A DNA stretch of 64,000 nucleotides from Sphagnum magellanicum. Lineage: Eukaryota; Streptophyta; Sphagnopsida; Sphagnales; Sphagnaceae. Made by a program: the position numbers and the translations under genes. The notes beneath the pieces were generated by a model. That model was not told the DNA's origin. It did not search any database and saw only the letters and a list, made by a program, of their open reading frames with translations. Positions 25,561 through 37,095 of this stretch are shown one piece after another. The stretch covers positions 14,916,590-14,980,589 of the forward strand of contig CM038921.1 in assembly GCA_021904315.1 (NCBI GenBank), given 5' to 3'. How positions within the stretch are numbered: position 1 is the stretch's first letter; every line of letters starts with the position of its first letter.

Positions 25561-28280
25561 GTAAACAACTTGCAACAAGCTTCTAGAAACAATCCACAAC
25601 CAATGTGATTGACCAACCGAATTTATATATCATAATTTCGGAAGTAATCACACTATCTTTTGGGGATTGAAAATGAAATAACTTGTGGTCTTAAAAATGC
25701 AATGTGCAAGAAGTGGCCAAAAAACCATGTGGACCCATAAAACAATTCATATAAAACACCCCTCTTAATCTATAACAAAAAGTAAAATATGTTGGTGTTA
25801 AGACGTGAAAGGACTTGGGGAGGTGTAAAACCAAACTAATCCACCATATTCCAAAGGGCCAAAGAATTCATAGATGAAAAGAAAAACACGTTAGATGACA
25901 CCCATGGATCCTATAATTATATCAATGATGAAATGTCACAAGTTGAAGAAATAAGTTCACCTCAGTACATTCATAGAAAAGACCATTGACAAAAACAATG
26001 ACATGAAACAATGTAAGTTTCATCACACAATTATACAAGATTGAAATTTAAAGAGGTAAGGAGAATGTAGGAAGTGCATTATCTTGTCTTTAACATGAAG
26101 AGAACAACTAATCTAGAAATGTAAATTAGTTCTTAAAGATGAAAGGAAGGGTAGTCGCATCTTTAACATCAATATGTGCGATGGGAAATCAATGTATTGG
26201 TTGGGGTAGTAGAGAAATGGATCGTGATGTTTGACGATGGGGAATACGAGATTATAAACTTTGAAAATCTCAAAACACAAGGATGGAAGTATGACTGTGG
26301 AAAGGATTATGTAGAAATAAAGTGTGACAAGTTCTTCATTTCATCGCAAAGGCCACATCAACTAGCTCTAAATGAATGTGAAAGAAGCCACACTTTTAAG
26401 TTTTTGATTTAGGATGTGTCATGGAACATTTGTGCACGATAGCTTGATTACATTGTTTTGTGTGAGACTGGTTATTTTAAAATGTGAGAAACAAAGACTT
26501 AAAAAATGCATGGTAGATCGGATCCTTCATTAGGAAGGAAGGATATATAGAAAGATTTGGTGAATAGACGTTGAAAGAATAAGATTGTGAATGTAAGACT
26601 CAACCTTATAAGCAAGAGCAAAAAAACTATTCCACTGTGGAAATTCAAATGACAAAATGAGGTTGGGATGAAATCAAGATGTTTTGATTAAGTGATGTGT
26701 AGAGGCCTTGAATATGATAATAGAACATTGAAATACAAATTTTTTGACATCTAGAATCTAGGATTTAGAAAATAAAATTTGAGGAATGTAGGATTATTTG
26801 ATAATCAAGTTTGCCCACATAAGTGTTGGAATTGCCCATAACAAGAAAATGAATGGGAAGGACATATATTCAATTATGAAACTAATTTTTAGGACCCCAA
26901 ATGCTTTAATCATATCAAATGAAAATGGACATATAAGCATTTTATTAAAACCTAAAAAATTATTTTTGAATTTGTACAATCATTTGCAATCTCTAATTTT
27001 GTAGAGACCTTAATTTGAAAATGACCCTTACTCTATACCTTAATATAGAAATAAGTAAAAACTTTAATCTACACATCATCTTGAATCTTTAAATAGATTA
27101 TAAATTAAAATACCTTATTCTGATTTGTAATTTGCAATATGTACAAACCTTAATATGAAAATATGCAATGACATTAATGTGGACTTTAATCAAATTAAAA
27201 TGCAAAATATTTTCATTTTATTACATAAAAAATCAAACTTAAGTCTATATCATGATTTATGCTTTGTGAATATGGTTCGACATTAATCTCTACCCAAATT
27301 TAAAAATAAGAAAAGACCTTAACATGTACGTCAATATGATTAAATGTACACATTTGCACCTTATTAAAACGTTAGAATTTCCACACAAGATTGCAATCTA
27401 TAAAACAATTTTGTTTCTTTAAATAAGGTATAAATTAAGGTACATATATGTATGTATATAACACATTTGAAAACAAATCAAAGCACATTATCTTTCATTT
27501 GTACTAAAAACAATTAAATGTGAAAATCTATTCCGTTAATCTAATCCAAAAAGTTGACCTCATTCTTTAGCTTAAAGCGTTTAGATGTATACAATAATAT
27601 TTTGGAGTCCAAATGTTTGAGATAAACATTCATACAAATCAACATGAAGGCCAAGGGTAGGTTTTGATAATTCCAATGGCACCAAATTGTGGCACAAGAA
27701 ATCAAAGTTTTATTAGAGCTCTCCACCCAACCTTATGACCACACAATGGGTTCATCAACCCCATGATCCACCCTTGAGCTCAAAAACAAATCTTGCATCA
27801 CTCTAATGCCTCATCATCAAAATAGCTTCTTATTGTATGATCATAAGGACATGAACCTTTACAAGAATAGGTGAAAGCCAAGAAGGCATGGCCTTAGGTA
27901 CATCCTCGATGTATAATGGCAACATAAAGTTGTTGGAAATGATTTACAAAAACCCTATCCTCTTGGAGAAAGGGAGACTCCTAGGTCTAGGTGGTGATTA
28001 ACCTTTACAAACAAAATTGAATGACACTATAAGGAAAATCGACACAAAAAATAGGAAAGCAACAAAGAATCATGAAACAAGAGGCAAACTTACTCACATT
28101 CAAGGATCCTCTTGAAATGATTTTTGACAAGAAATTCAATGTCAAAGTTGTGTAGGTGGGGGGTTTGGCTTCAAACATGGCTATTACAACCATAGGTTTC
28201 AACACTTCCTCGAAAACCTTCATATTTGATTCTAAAGCAAGGATGTGGTGACCAAACATTTGGCAAGCTCTAACATTGTT
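25561..28280. other. AT-rich intergenic DNA, no gene seen
   Basis: This is not an LTR-retrotransposon interior: no gag, protease, reverse transcriptase or integrase motifs are visible in any frame. Short open frames have no recognisable features. Confidence 0.5.
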
Positions 28281-28289
28281 GCCTACATG

Positions 28290-28790
28290 AAAGAATGTTA
28301 AATAGACTTGCCAATAGTTGTATAAGAATGAACACTTTCAAACCCTCCTCCATCCATGCTTTCACATTTGGCATACATGTGGATGAGGTTACTCCCCATG
28401 GCTTTTGATTCATAACCACTTTGAATGATCTGTTCATGACCCAACCTACCTTCTTCAAGTGCCAATACATTATCACACACAATCAACACCCCCACAAAAG
28501 TGATTCGATTTGGCAACAAACCTTTCTAGATGCATTCACAAAATTTGGTTTCTTGGGAAGTTATGATATTGGGACATGTGAAATGCAAGCAACATGGCAA
28601 AAGGATATCATAACAGTCCAAGAGACCAAATTGCATGAGTGCATCTTTTTGAATGATCTCCAAGCCTCCTTCGTGTTCCCACATTTGGAATATATATCAA
28701 CCAAGCTATTATCCACAAAGATATTTGACTCATAGCTACTTTGAATGATCTGCTGATGAACAAACTTGCCCTCTTCAAGTGTTCATAAGC
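28290..28790 (-). pseudogene. Relic of a pentatricopeptide-repeat (PPR) protein gene
   Basis: Two successive PPR blocks lie in order on the minus strand. The first (about 28785-28565) reads LEEGKFVHQQIIQSSYES, then NSLVDIYSKCGNTKEAW and NLVSWTVMI. The second (28519-28298) reads PNRITFVGVL, ALEEGRLGHEQIIQSGYES and NLIHMYAKCESM. These are the hallmark segments of plant P/L/S-type PPR proteins, which bind organellar RNA. The two blocks are in different frames, stops interrupt both, and no start, RNA-binding tandem or E/DYW end is present. It is a decayed fragment that may extend further to both sides beyond recognition. Confidence 0.75.
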
Positions 28791-28799
28791 TATGACTTG

Positions 28800-30583
28800 T
28801 CTATTCTTGTTGTATTTTTCAAAATAACCAAATTCTTTTCTTTGGTTTCCTAGCCTTGAAATATTTCTCAAGTTTTTTGTTCCATGCAAAGATATTCAAT
28901 TACACTGTTTTTGGTGCCATTGCAACAAATTCTGCTTCCACACATGACCTAGTTTGTGTCAGTCATCAAGCCAAACTCCCTCTTGTGTCTTATTATGCTT
29001 GAAATCATATTTTACAGTCGTTTATGACCAGAAATCCAAATCAAACATATCAGTCATGTATTGCTCATAGGTCACATATATTGTGTTTTTATAAAATCAT
29101 AGAAAGTCATAATGACTTGTTACATTTACAAGAAAATTGAGGAAACATTCATTTATTCATTTATTTTCACAAGCACATTATCTCACCACCGAAAATATCA
29201 CAACATGTTATTTGTAAAATATTAAGCCACGAAATGACAAACAAAAGAACCTTTACACCTCCTAGAAAACATGTGGAAAATTTATTTACCTTCTCTGATT
29301 TGCAATCCCACCATTGTGAAAGATCTGAACCAAACTCTAGCCAAAATTTCTCCCTCCACCCTTTAGGAACAATGCAAGCTATTGAAATTTTTGATATAAA
29401 ATTCATCAAGTGTATAAACCTCAATCATGTACAAGCCAAGACTATTATATTTGAATCAATCCTACATAAAAATACATTTTCCATTTGACCTAAATAATTC
29501 AGTTTGAAATGCTCCAACAGCTTAATTATGTTGTCACCAAAAAAAAGTGCATACAAGTTTGTATACACATTGATCACAACAAAGTAATGTTTGAATGCAT
29601 TAATATAACAAATCTTGAAAACACACAACTAATGTAATAGCAATACATATGTTTAAAACTTAGTGAAAATGACTTTATGGACCTTGATGGATTAGCATGC
29701 TCTGGATTTCTTCTATTTGTGGACTATCATGGCTTTATATTGGGGTATGCCAATAACAAACAAGTTCTGCACATAGTCTTCCCAAAATCCAAGTAGAGAT
29801 ATTGGTTTGGAGAAGTAAAGATATGGACAAGTAGTGTTTACAATAGTTTTTTTAGATTTGTCTAGGAACTTTCCCACTACAGAAAACTCACTTAGAGCTC
29901 CCAAACATTTAGGTATTTGGTCTTTCCCATTTCCCAACATAATTCTCAAGTATGTTCAACTTGAGCAAGAACCCCATTAAGGTTAGTCTAAATAACCCCT
30001 TGAGCCTCTCATCACTTCTGTTTTAAAAACTCCTAACACATTAGCTCCTAATGCTCTGCTATCTAGCTTCAACATAACAGAAATCCTAAAGCAAACATGA
30101 GTAGTTTAGTTCAAATCACAAGCTTTAAGCATTCCTCTTGAAAGCTTCCAAGCAACAAAACGAAATTGAAAATGAATTTGAACAAAAAAACTAGAATGTT
30201 TAACTTTAGTCATTGTTGCGCATTTATTTCATTTCCCCACCAAGCACTTCTTTCCTTCATTTAATAACTTTGCATTATCATCATCACACAACCAAAGAAA
30301 ATCTAAGAAATAACGCTTCACCACCAATTCTTAATTCGAGCGCCGACATTCCATGAAGAACAACACACCAAATTCCATAACTCGCAAACAACAAAAACAC
30401 AAGAAAATAACAAAGACATTAAGAAGCAAAATGTGGTTCCTCTAAAATTCATGATCGCCAATTGTCCCCTCTTTTGACATTTTTTGCCAATATATCCATT
30501 AACACAATAAATCATCCATTAGGGCAATCTCACCCCACTTCATCTAGTTAGGGCTTAGTCATCCAAAGAATTTGTTGACACAA
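28800..30583. other. AT-rich intergenic DNA, no gene seen
   Basis: No recognisable coding sequence. Further decayed PPR sequence upstream of the relic is possible but could not be shown. Confidence 0.4.
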
Positions 30584-31405
30584 TGACGCGCTCCCAAGTT
30601 CCTAGTTAGACCCAAGGTGGGTCTAAGTTACTCAAACAACGGAATTGTGAAGAACTCGGGGCATGCTCCCAGCTTTCAACATTAGAAGGGGTAGAGGGGC
30701 GTGCTGAAGCTCCGGGATGGGACTAGGAAGAGTAACAAGCTTTAGTTATTTACTCAAACCTGCATCAAGCCAACCAACAAGTTGGTTAGTACACTTTTTG
30801 GAGCACCATTAGTGCTAGGACAAGCCACGGGCGACTCTAGATTCACAAGACTCACCACGGCCCGGACTCAGGGGAAGCCACCACCTTCCCCCATATAGTA
30901 TTCTCTATGTCTCTCCGCGGCACCTATATCTGAATGACTTTTTGTCTCAAGACTCCCAAGGAGGAGTCCCGAAACTGTCCCGGTTTGGACTCCTTGGGAC
31001 TTTGCGAGGTCATAATTCTTTGCTCAAACTTCTGATTGGGATGAGGTCTGAAGCAAACTTGTAGTTCTCCTTGAGAGCTTTTCAACAGTGTATTGCACTC
31101 CACCTACACACATCGGGGTCGGGTCGATTCTCGACTTTTAGTGGTCGAGAGTCAAACTGCCAGTTTGACTCCCGACCTTTCTTTTTGCTATAACGTATGC
31201 TATAGATGTCCAAATGGTCAATGCAAGCCCATTTTCGACATCTAAACTTCAATAGCTTTCCAATGATATAAAGAACACCCCAATGTAAGGTGTTTTGACC
31301 TCTGCAATCAAATTCTGAAGTTTTGGGAGTCCCGGAGGACTCCCAAGTCCCCATTTCGGGAGTGTGAGTTTCATTCTCACAATCTCTCAAAGTAGGGTTG
31401 CGACA
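30584..31405 (-). mobile_element. Solo LTR, family A, reverse copy with intact target duplication
   Basis: Read on the minus strand, this 822-bp block starts TGTCGCAACCC at 31405 and ends GGGAGCGCGTCA at 30584. It is the same family as 24847-25560 in opposite orientation. The five bases on each side are identical: CACAA at 30579-30583 and CACAA at 31406-31410. That is the target-site duplication expected for LTR-element integration. No internal region is attached, so it is a solo LTR left by LTR-LTR recombination. Open frames inside are spurious. Confidence 0.85.
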
Positions 31406-31410
31406 CACAA

Positions 31411-33295
31411 ATTCCGGTCACAATGGCCTTCTGCAATCCACACAAGGGTATCCAATATTTTCCAATTAAAAAACACGGTTGGCAAATATAAACATCCAGA
31501 AGTGAAAACAACCATCGGTCTAGTTCTGTCTATTTTACATGACCAACCTGAATCAATTCATGCTTGACATTTATTTTGCATTTGAAACAAGCCAATACTT
31601 ATGTGAACACTTTTGCCAAGAGCTCCCTGTGTTTTGCTCACTACTAAACCATAAGTAATACTTTGATGCCTGAGAATTTCAAATTTGGATTAGTTCAAAT
31701 TGCCCAGGATTCACCAATCGTTATGTAGGTTAATGGCACCATGTGAATATTTTTTCAAATAGTTCAATTTGGTGATGCCCATGCACTTGCCCAAAACAAG
31801 TAAATGACAAATTTTAATTAAATTTTTTACTTTTTAGAAACCTTAAAAGCTTGGTGCACCTGGTGGTATTACCATGTAACATCATTTCTCATTTAATTTG
31901 TTAAAATGTTAACCAAAGTTAGGATTCATGTTCATGTTGGCCTTAATTGAAGTTTTGAAATTATCTTTTTTTTTTTGGAGCCATCTTGGGAGGTTACCTG
32001 TTGTGCATTGGTACATATAATTTCATCCAATTCTTTTCATGGATAATTTTCTTTGCATTATATCATTCAGTAAATTTCATATAAGTTAGTTCCATATCCA
32101 TCCATCTTTTTGGGGCATGGTTGTAGGGTTACCTTTCAAATGCAAAAAAATGTACAAAAGGAAATATCAATTAGAGAAGAATTGATCATTTCTCTCAAGT
32201 GCACCACATTTTTCATATCTCACTACAAATGAAAGTTGTACAACTTACAATACTTGGATGCAAGAGAACAATAAATAAAGATGCAAAAACTTGATTACAA
32301 ATTGGCATCACGGATTGATCTCTGGGGTTTAGGGTTTTATGGTTGAGACACAACTCAGTAGAAGAAGTTTTAGCAGATTTCTCCAGATGAACAGAAAAAG
32401 GAGGGGAAGAATCAATGAAATGCTACAGAGAAAACTCCTGCAAACCAGCTCAAGAACAAGTTCAAGAACCAAATACTTCATGAAGAAGGAGAAACCAATT
32501 CAATCTAAGGACAGATTGGTGTGCAACAGCTTGTCACTTAAGAGCTTGTAAATTTGATTCATTTGCACAGTCTAAAACCAGAGGCAGTTCTATGTTCCCA
32601 AGTCCAATACTGCCATCGCCAGAAATGATTCCTTATAATAAGGTTTTTCAGTAAGCCTCTGCCTCGAACTGCAGTACAACAGGTAAACTAAAACCCTGAC
32701 ATTTCCTTCTTCCAAAACTGCCAAAATTGCCTCTAACCATGTCTTACAATCAGATGCTTTAAACTCATTTTTCCCAACATGGAGCATCCAACATGCAGGG
32801 ATGACTATAATACAGAAGCATCACTATCAGGTCACAAGCCTTTTCAACCTTATAATGATACTGAAGATAGGATCAGGGAAGAATCAACTTAGCTGTTTCT
32901 TCCGATGCCTCCCATGATCAAGGATTTCAAGTGCCTTCTCCTCCAGCAAACCAAAGAAGATGGTCCCAACCACAAAGCTTAACTCACGACATCTTCACAG
33001 GCAGCATTGACATATGCCAAGGGCACCAACTCTAATCCTAAACCTACCAAATACCCAGGTATCTTAGCCACAATCCCACTGCTCCAAAGGCTCACTGAAC
33101 ACCTTGTAACAAGAATCTATGACTGTTGGCATTCATTGCCTTTGTTGAGTACTCCATGGGTTCTATGGGGTTTCAGATTTGGAGAAGCTGCACTTCTTGA
33201 CAATACAAAGTGTCCTCAAGCATATCAAACTGGCTGTCCCACATATTGAGTTAGAGATGCAGCATCGCCTGCTTGCCAAACCCTAAACAAAAGAG
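31411..33295. other. Intergenic DNA; right part probably 3' UTR of the membrane-protein gene
   Basis: No gene is recognised at 31411-32300. From about 32550 to 33295 the composition is like transcribed plant sequence, and it lies directly downstream of the minus-strand stop codon at 33296, so it is likely 3' UTR plus flank. Confidence 0.4.
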
Positions 33296-33981
33296 CTAAT
33301 AGTTCCATAATCCCAGCCCTTGGACAAACAAGGCTGATGCAGCAACAACAAGAGCAGCAAAAATGGGGGGCACTGCAATATCTATCCTCGACTTCTTGAA
33401 AAGGTTTGCAGGAACACACAGGCCATCATTGGGACCATCAAGGGGCAACCAGAAACACTGCCTACAGGAAGGTGAGACCTTGTTCCCTTGCAGGGAGCAT
33501 GCCTCTGCAATCTCCATGGAGGGTGAAATACTAGAGCTGAATCCCATCTCCAAACTAAGAGCAGCCACTGTCACTGTTGCTGCTAGCATCAATGTCCAAA
33601 AGATGGTGTAGAGAAACAATGGCTGCACTGCAATTTTGAAGAAGTACAACAGCCCAGCCTGGAAAAGTGAAACAAGCATCCAAAAAATCAGAATCAGGAC
33701 CAAACTGGATGCTGATACTGAAATTGCTAGATCAATAAGACCCTGAACAATTTTGTTTACCTTGCATTTGCTGCTGCAAACCTGGGAACAATTTAGATGC
33801 CTTTTCTTCATGCCATCAAAGGTGTTCTTTGGAACGCTCACAAGATTCTTGGATTAATGTATACCTGGTAGCTTCGCTGTAGCAGAGCAAGAGAGGGTCG
33901 TATCCTGTCTATCATTGCATGGTGCTGCTGTTGAAGCATGAGGTTTGTCCTCTCAATGCCTCTTGTAACAGGTACAGCCAT
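33296..33981 (-). CDS. Small multi-pass membrane protein, family not recognised
   Basis: The model is complement(33296-33781, 33865-33981), 200 residues. The ATG is at 33981, with the first coding exon ending TACCAG|gtatac. An 83-nt intron ends ttgttcccag, and the frame reads on (RSYQ|VCSSKCK). The 39-residue N-terminus (MAVPVTRGIERTNLMLQQQ...) is amphipathic and Gln-rich. Hydrophobic segments lie at about residues 57-79, 83-116 (one or two passes) and 175-197. Between the last two lies a Cys-containing loop with four cysteines (EACSLQG, SCRQCFW, GLCVP). The protein ends in GLGLWNY. An unspliced reading of the second exon would extend upstream to 33841 without an ATG. The gene has a far-upstream non-coding exon. 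I do not recognise the family and assign no function. Confidence 0.7.
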
Positions 33982-33992
33982 GATTGGATCAC
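33865..33992 (-). other. Second exon of the membrane-protein gene, with its acceptor and start codon
   Basis: The acceptor is tattcag at 33993-33999 (minus strand). The exon carries 11 nt of leader, then the ATG at 33981. The intron on its upstream side would run 33993-35946/35948, about 1.95 kb, to the GT donor at 35948-35947. This exon decides the start: reading upstream in frame through the leader exon meets a stop before any other ATG. Confidence 0.55.
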
Positions 33993-35948
33993 CTGAATAC
34001 CCAAAATAGAAGCTGGTACTGTGTCAGCTCCTGTGGTCATAACTCAAAATGCAAACTACCAAAAGTCCTCTGCAATGCCTCACCCTAACCACTGTAGAAA
34101 TACTATGGGCTGAAGTTAACCTCTTCAAACTAACTGCATTAACTTTGTTTGGCAGATACAGATGAAGCCCACTGTCTATGCCTTTCCAGGTTGTCTAACA
34201 GGTGAGATCATGCATCCTCCAAAGCAAAAAGTGTGTTGAAGTAGCTGGCTCTGATGACCTCTGCTTGTGTAGCTTTATGGTCTTACCCAGATGGAGCAAG
34301 CAAGAGATAAAGCTGTCAAGCCTTGACTAAATAGAGACTGCAGAGGAACTCCACTATAACACTTGAAGTTAACTGTTGTATCAGATCTCTCAAAACCAAA
34401 CCTAACATGACAAGAATGAGTTCAGTCATAGCCTTCAGAGTGTCACTCACAAATTACAATATATCAGGCCATCACCACCATCATGAGTGCCAGACACTAG
34501 CTGCCATGACTACCCACTGACTTCATCAGCAGGTGAAGATAAGTATAACCAATAATCTGCTCAATATTTTGGGCCCAGTTACACATAAATCTGCATCCTG
34601 GGTTTCTGTCACATTGCCAGAAATGCTTGGAGAAGTCAGTTGTGATGTCAGCTAGAACTCAAGTGGTATATCTAAGGAAAAAAGTCAGTAACATCATCAT
34701 TCAAGCTACAACAAGCTTGTGAACATAAGCTTCTTTTCATTTCACTTTCCCCTTTGCAAGCAAGAACATAAGCATAAGGCAAAGAAAGGCCTACATAGAG
34801 GGTAGGGTTTGGGGCTCCTGTACCCTGAAAACATCTTGTGAGTTTACAACAGTGAGACAGCAGAACCAGCATTCTGGCCAATGGCACACTCACTAGTCAT
34901 CCTGCCTGAAGCTTCATAATCAATAAAACAGTGGAGCAGTGCTCCAACAACCAAAAACACATAATTATCTTTTCATTACTGCCAAGAGGCCAAAGACAGA
35001 TATCCCAAACACAAAGTCTTCAGCTTCAAAAAACCAGATGTTGGTGAAAGGAATGCATCTCTCTCACTGAATCCTACTGCTTGAGAAGCATCTGGCATGG
35101 ACAAAGGAAGTTCTCTTTGAGGGTCAACCTTACTGTGTCATTCATCAGACCCGGTGACACAGCTACCTGAAGTCACAATGTGAACTTGTGTACAGCTCAA
35201 GAACTTCTTGTCTTTGCATTTTAATTGAGAGAAGTACAGTTGTTGAGAGAAGCAAAATAAAAAGCTCATTATGGTTAGGCTGTAACACTCCTGGGACAAC
35301 TACATGTTACCAGACCTGAGCTTGAGTCTGCAGGTCATCACAGCAACCTTGCTTCACAAACACAAGTGACAAAGTTCCACAAGCTTCTGTTCAAACACTT
35401 ATTAAATGGTTGAAAATAATAATACTGGGGAAGAATGAACTCCAAGGCAATCCTTTCTGACACAAGAAGAACGATACAATGGAACTAGGGAGATGGATGG
35501 ATAGAGACTGCACCGTCAGAGAAAAAAATACCAACACTGAAGGCATCACTGTCATTGACGAAGTTCAAACCATGACAACAGCAACAAAAGCCTGAGAGGC
35601 ATAATTCTTATTTCTTGCCAAAGACATACTGTTAGATGGATAAACTACATGCAAAAATTCATCATTTGTCGAAAGAAATTCGCAGCTGCACTAGAATGCG
35701 AAGGAAAACAAAAAAGAGCGAAAAACAGAAGTCATAAGCCACGGGAAACCCCGCGAATCGCTGTAGCGTGAAAACAAATCGAAATTCCAGCGATCAAATT
35801 CGAAGAAAAGCGACAACGAAACCAAAAAAAGATGATGTGCGATGGTCCAAATTGTGTCTCCCTTCCTACTGAAATGAAACCTCAATAAGATGCAAGCCGC
35901 AACAAACGAAGGACAGCGACAGAACTAGTAGTAGAGAGGATTTATTAC

Positions 35949-36215
35949 CTGTGCTCCAAGATGGCTGTGATATGTACAGCTGCACCGTCCTGGAGCGAGC
36001 TCGACTGCTGGCTGCTGTTACTGCTTGCTTGCTGTGTATATCCCGTTCTTTCTATCATTCGTGTTTGTTTTGGTTTGTGGCTTGCTTTCTGACTTGCTTG
36101 ATGCTGGTTTTCGTGCGAGCCGTCGCATCCGGCTGCACGTGATATGGAAACGGACAGAAGAAAAGGCAGGAGAAAGCAAGCAAGAAAGAAAAAAAAGCTT
36201 GGAAGCAGAATCCCC
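35949..36215 (-). other. Probable non-coding first exon of the membrane-protein gene
   Basis: GC-rich, purine-rich leader sequence ends at a consensus donor (CACAG|gtaataa, boundary at 35949). It is joined by inference to the acceptor at 33993. It contains an upstream ATG at about 36057 whose frame (MIERTGYTQQASS...) would stop at a TGA formed right at the splice junction, a few bases before the main ATG. The 5' end is not visible and 36215 is approximate. Confidence 0.45.
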
Positions 36216-36585
36216 GGGAACAAAGAGCAGCTTTCTGCGTGGCGTATCGGGCTGCGAAATCCCCTGCTGATAGCCTAAATCCACGGCCGCAGTCACACGC
36301 ATGTTGTGGGACCTACTTTGTTCCACGGCCTGAATCACGACTTCGATTGTACAACACTGCCATCGCTCATCGGCACACCCCGGGCCCTGGCCGATTGTAC
36401 ACGAAGTACGGAGTCCTCTTCGGCATCGCCAACGTCGTTCGCCCTCGACGATGCGCTTTTGCGTTGGTCCTCGGGACCACCGCAACCGGACGTCGTTCGC
36501 CCCCTCCCCACACGCCGCGTTGCACGGTTCAATACGGAGCCACGAAAGCGTCGTTCGAATGTCGACTGACGACTGCGCGCAAATT
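36216..36585 (-). promoter_or_regulatory. GC/CpG-rich promoter region
   Basis: A sharply bounded GC- and CpG-rich stretch lies upstream of the leader exon, with the AT-rich desert beyond. Long open frames on both strands here are typical by-products of high GC and show no protein features. No specific binding site is claimed. Confidence 0.45.
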
Positions 36586-37095
36586 CTGGGCCTCACAACC
36601 ATTCTACAAGATTAGTGGCTATTCTCAAGAACGTAGAAAAACCCTAAAATCTCAAAGCCCTAAAGTTCATGAGTTTACATATTGCAACCCAATTTGTGTT
36701 CGTTGAGCCATAAAACACAAGTTTTGGGTCTCACAACAATTCTAACAAGGGGCTTATCTCAAGCACTTAGACAAACCCTAAAATCTCAAAGCCCTAAAGC
36801 ATTAGGGTCCACTTTGTAAATCTTAAAGCCCTAAAGTTCATGAGTGTTACAACCCAGTTTGTATTCTTTAAGCAATAACATATTAATTAAGTTATTGGGC
36901 TTTACAATAACTTAAAATTGCTTTTCTTAGAAAAGAAAACTCTAAAATCTTAGACCTTTAAAATCCATTTGTTGATATTTAACAACCCAATTTGTGTTCA
37001 TTAAGTCATAACACATTAATTCTTGTGTTTCACACTTATTGAAATTTTCTTTTTTCGACAAGGAAGACCTTAAAGTTTTAGATTTGTAAATTCCA
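36586..37095 (+). repeat. Tandem repeat of four diverged units containing CCCTAAA words
   Basis: Units of about 125-165 bp repeat the order: 'gggcctcacaa', 'ccctaaaatctcaaagccc', 'taaagttcatgagt', 'acaacccaatttgtgttc', 'ccataa(c)aca'. 'Taaaatct' anchors lie near 36643, 36777, 36941 and 37067. Units become more diverged towards the right. The CCCTAAA words resemble the plant telomere repeat but are isolated, one per unit. Confidence 0.65.

Noticed and set aside
25561..30583. The region between the two LTRs as a full-length retrotransposon
   Set aside because: The LTRs are inverted relative to each other, and no gag-pol motifs lie between them, so they cannot be the two ends of one element.
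31082..31408. 108-codon open frame on the minus strand
   Set aside because: It falls inside the second solo LTR, and the matching region of the first copy is not open in the same way.
33782..33841. Extension of the membrane protein through NTFDGMKKRHLNCSQ
   Set aside because: It would need a 38-nt intron, too short for plants; the 83-nt intron ending ttcccag keeps the frame.
36018..36602. 194-codon open frame on the minus strand
   Set aside because: It lies in the GC-rich promoter and leader of the membrane-protein gene, overlaps equally long frames on the other strand, and its Arg/Cys/Ser-rich translation has no domain.
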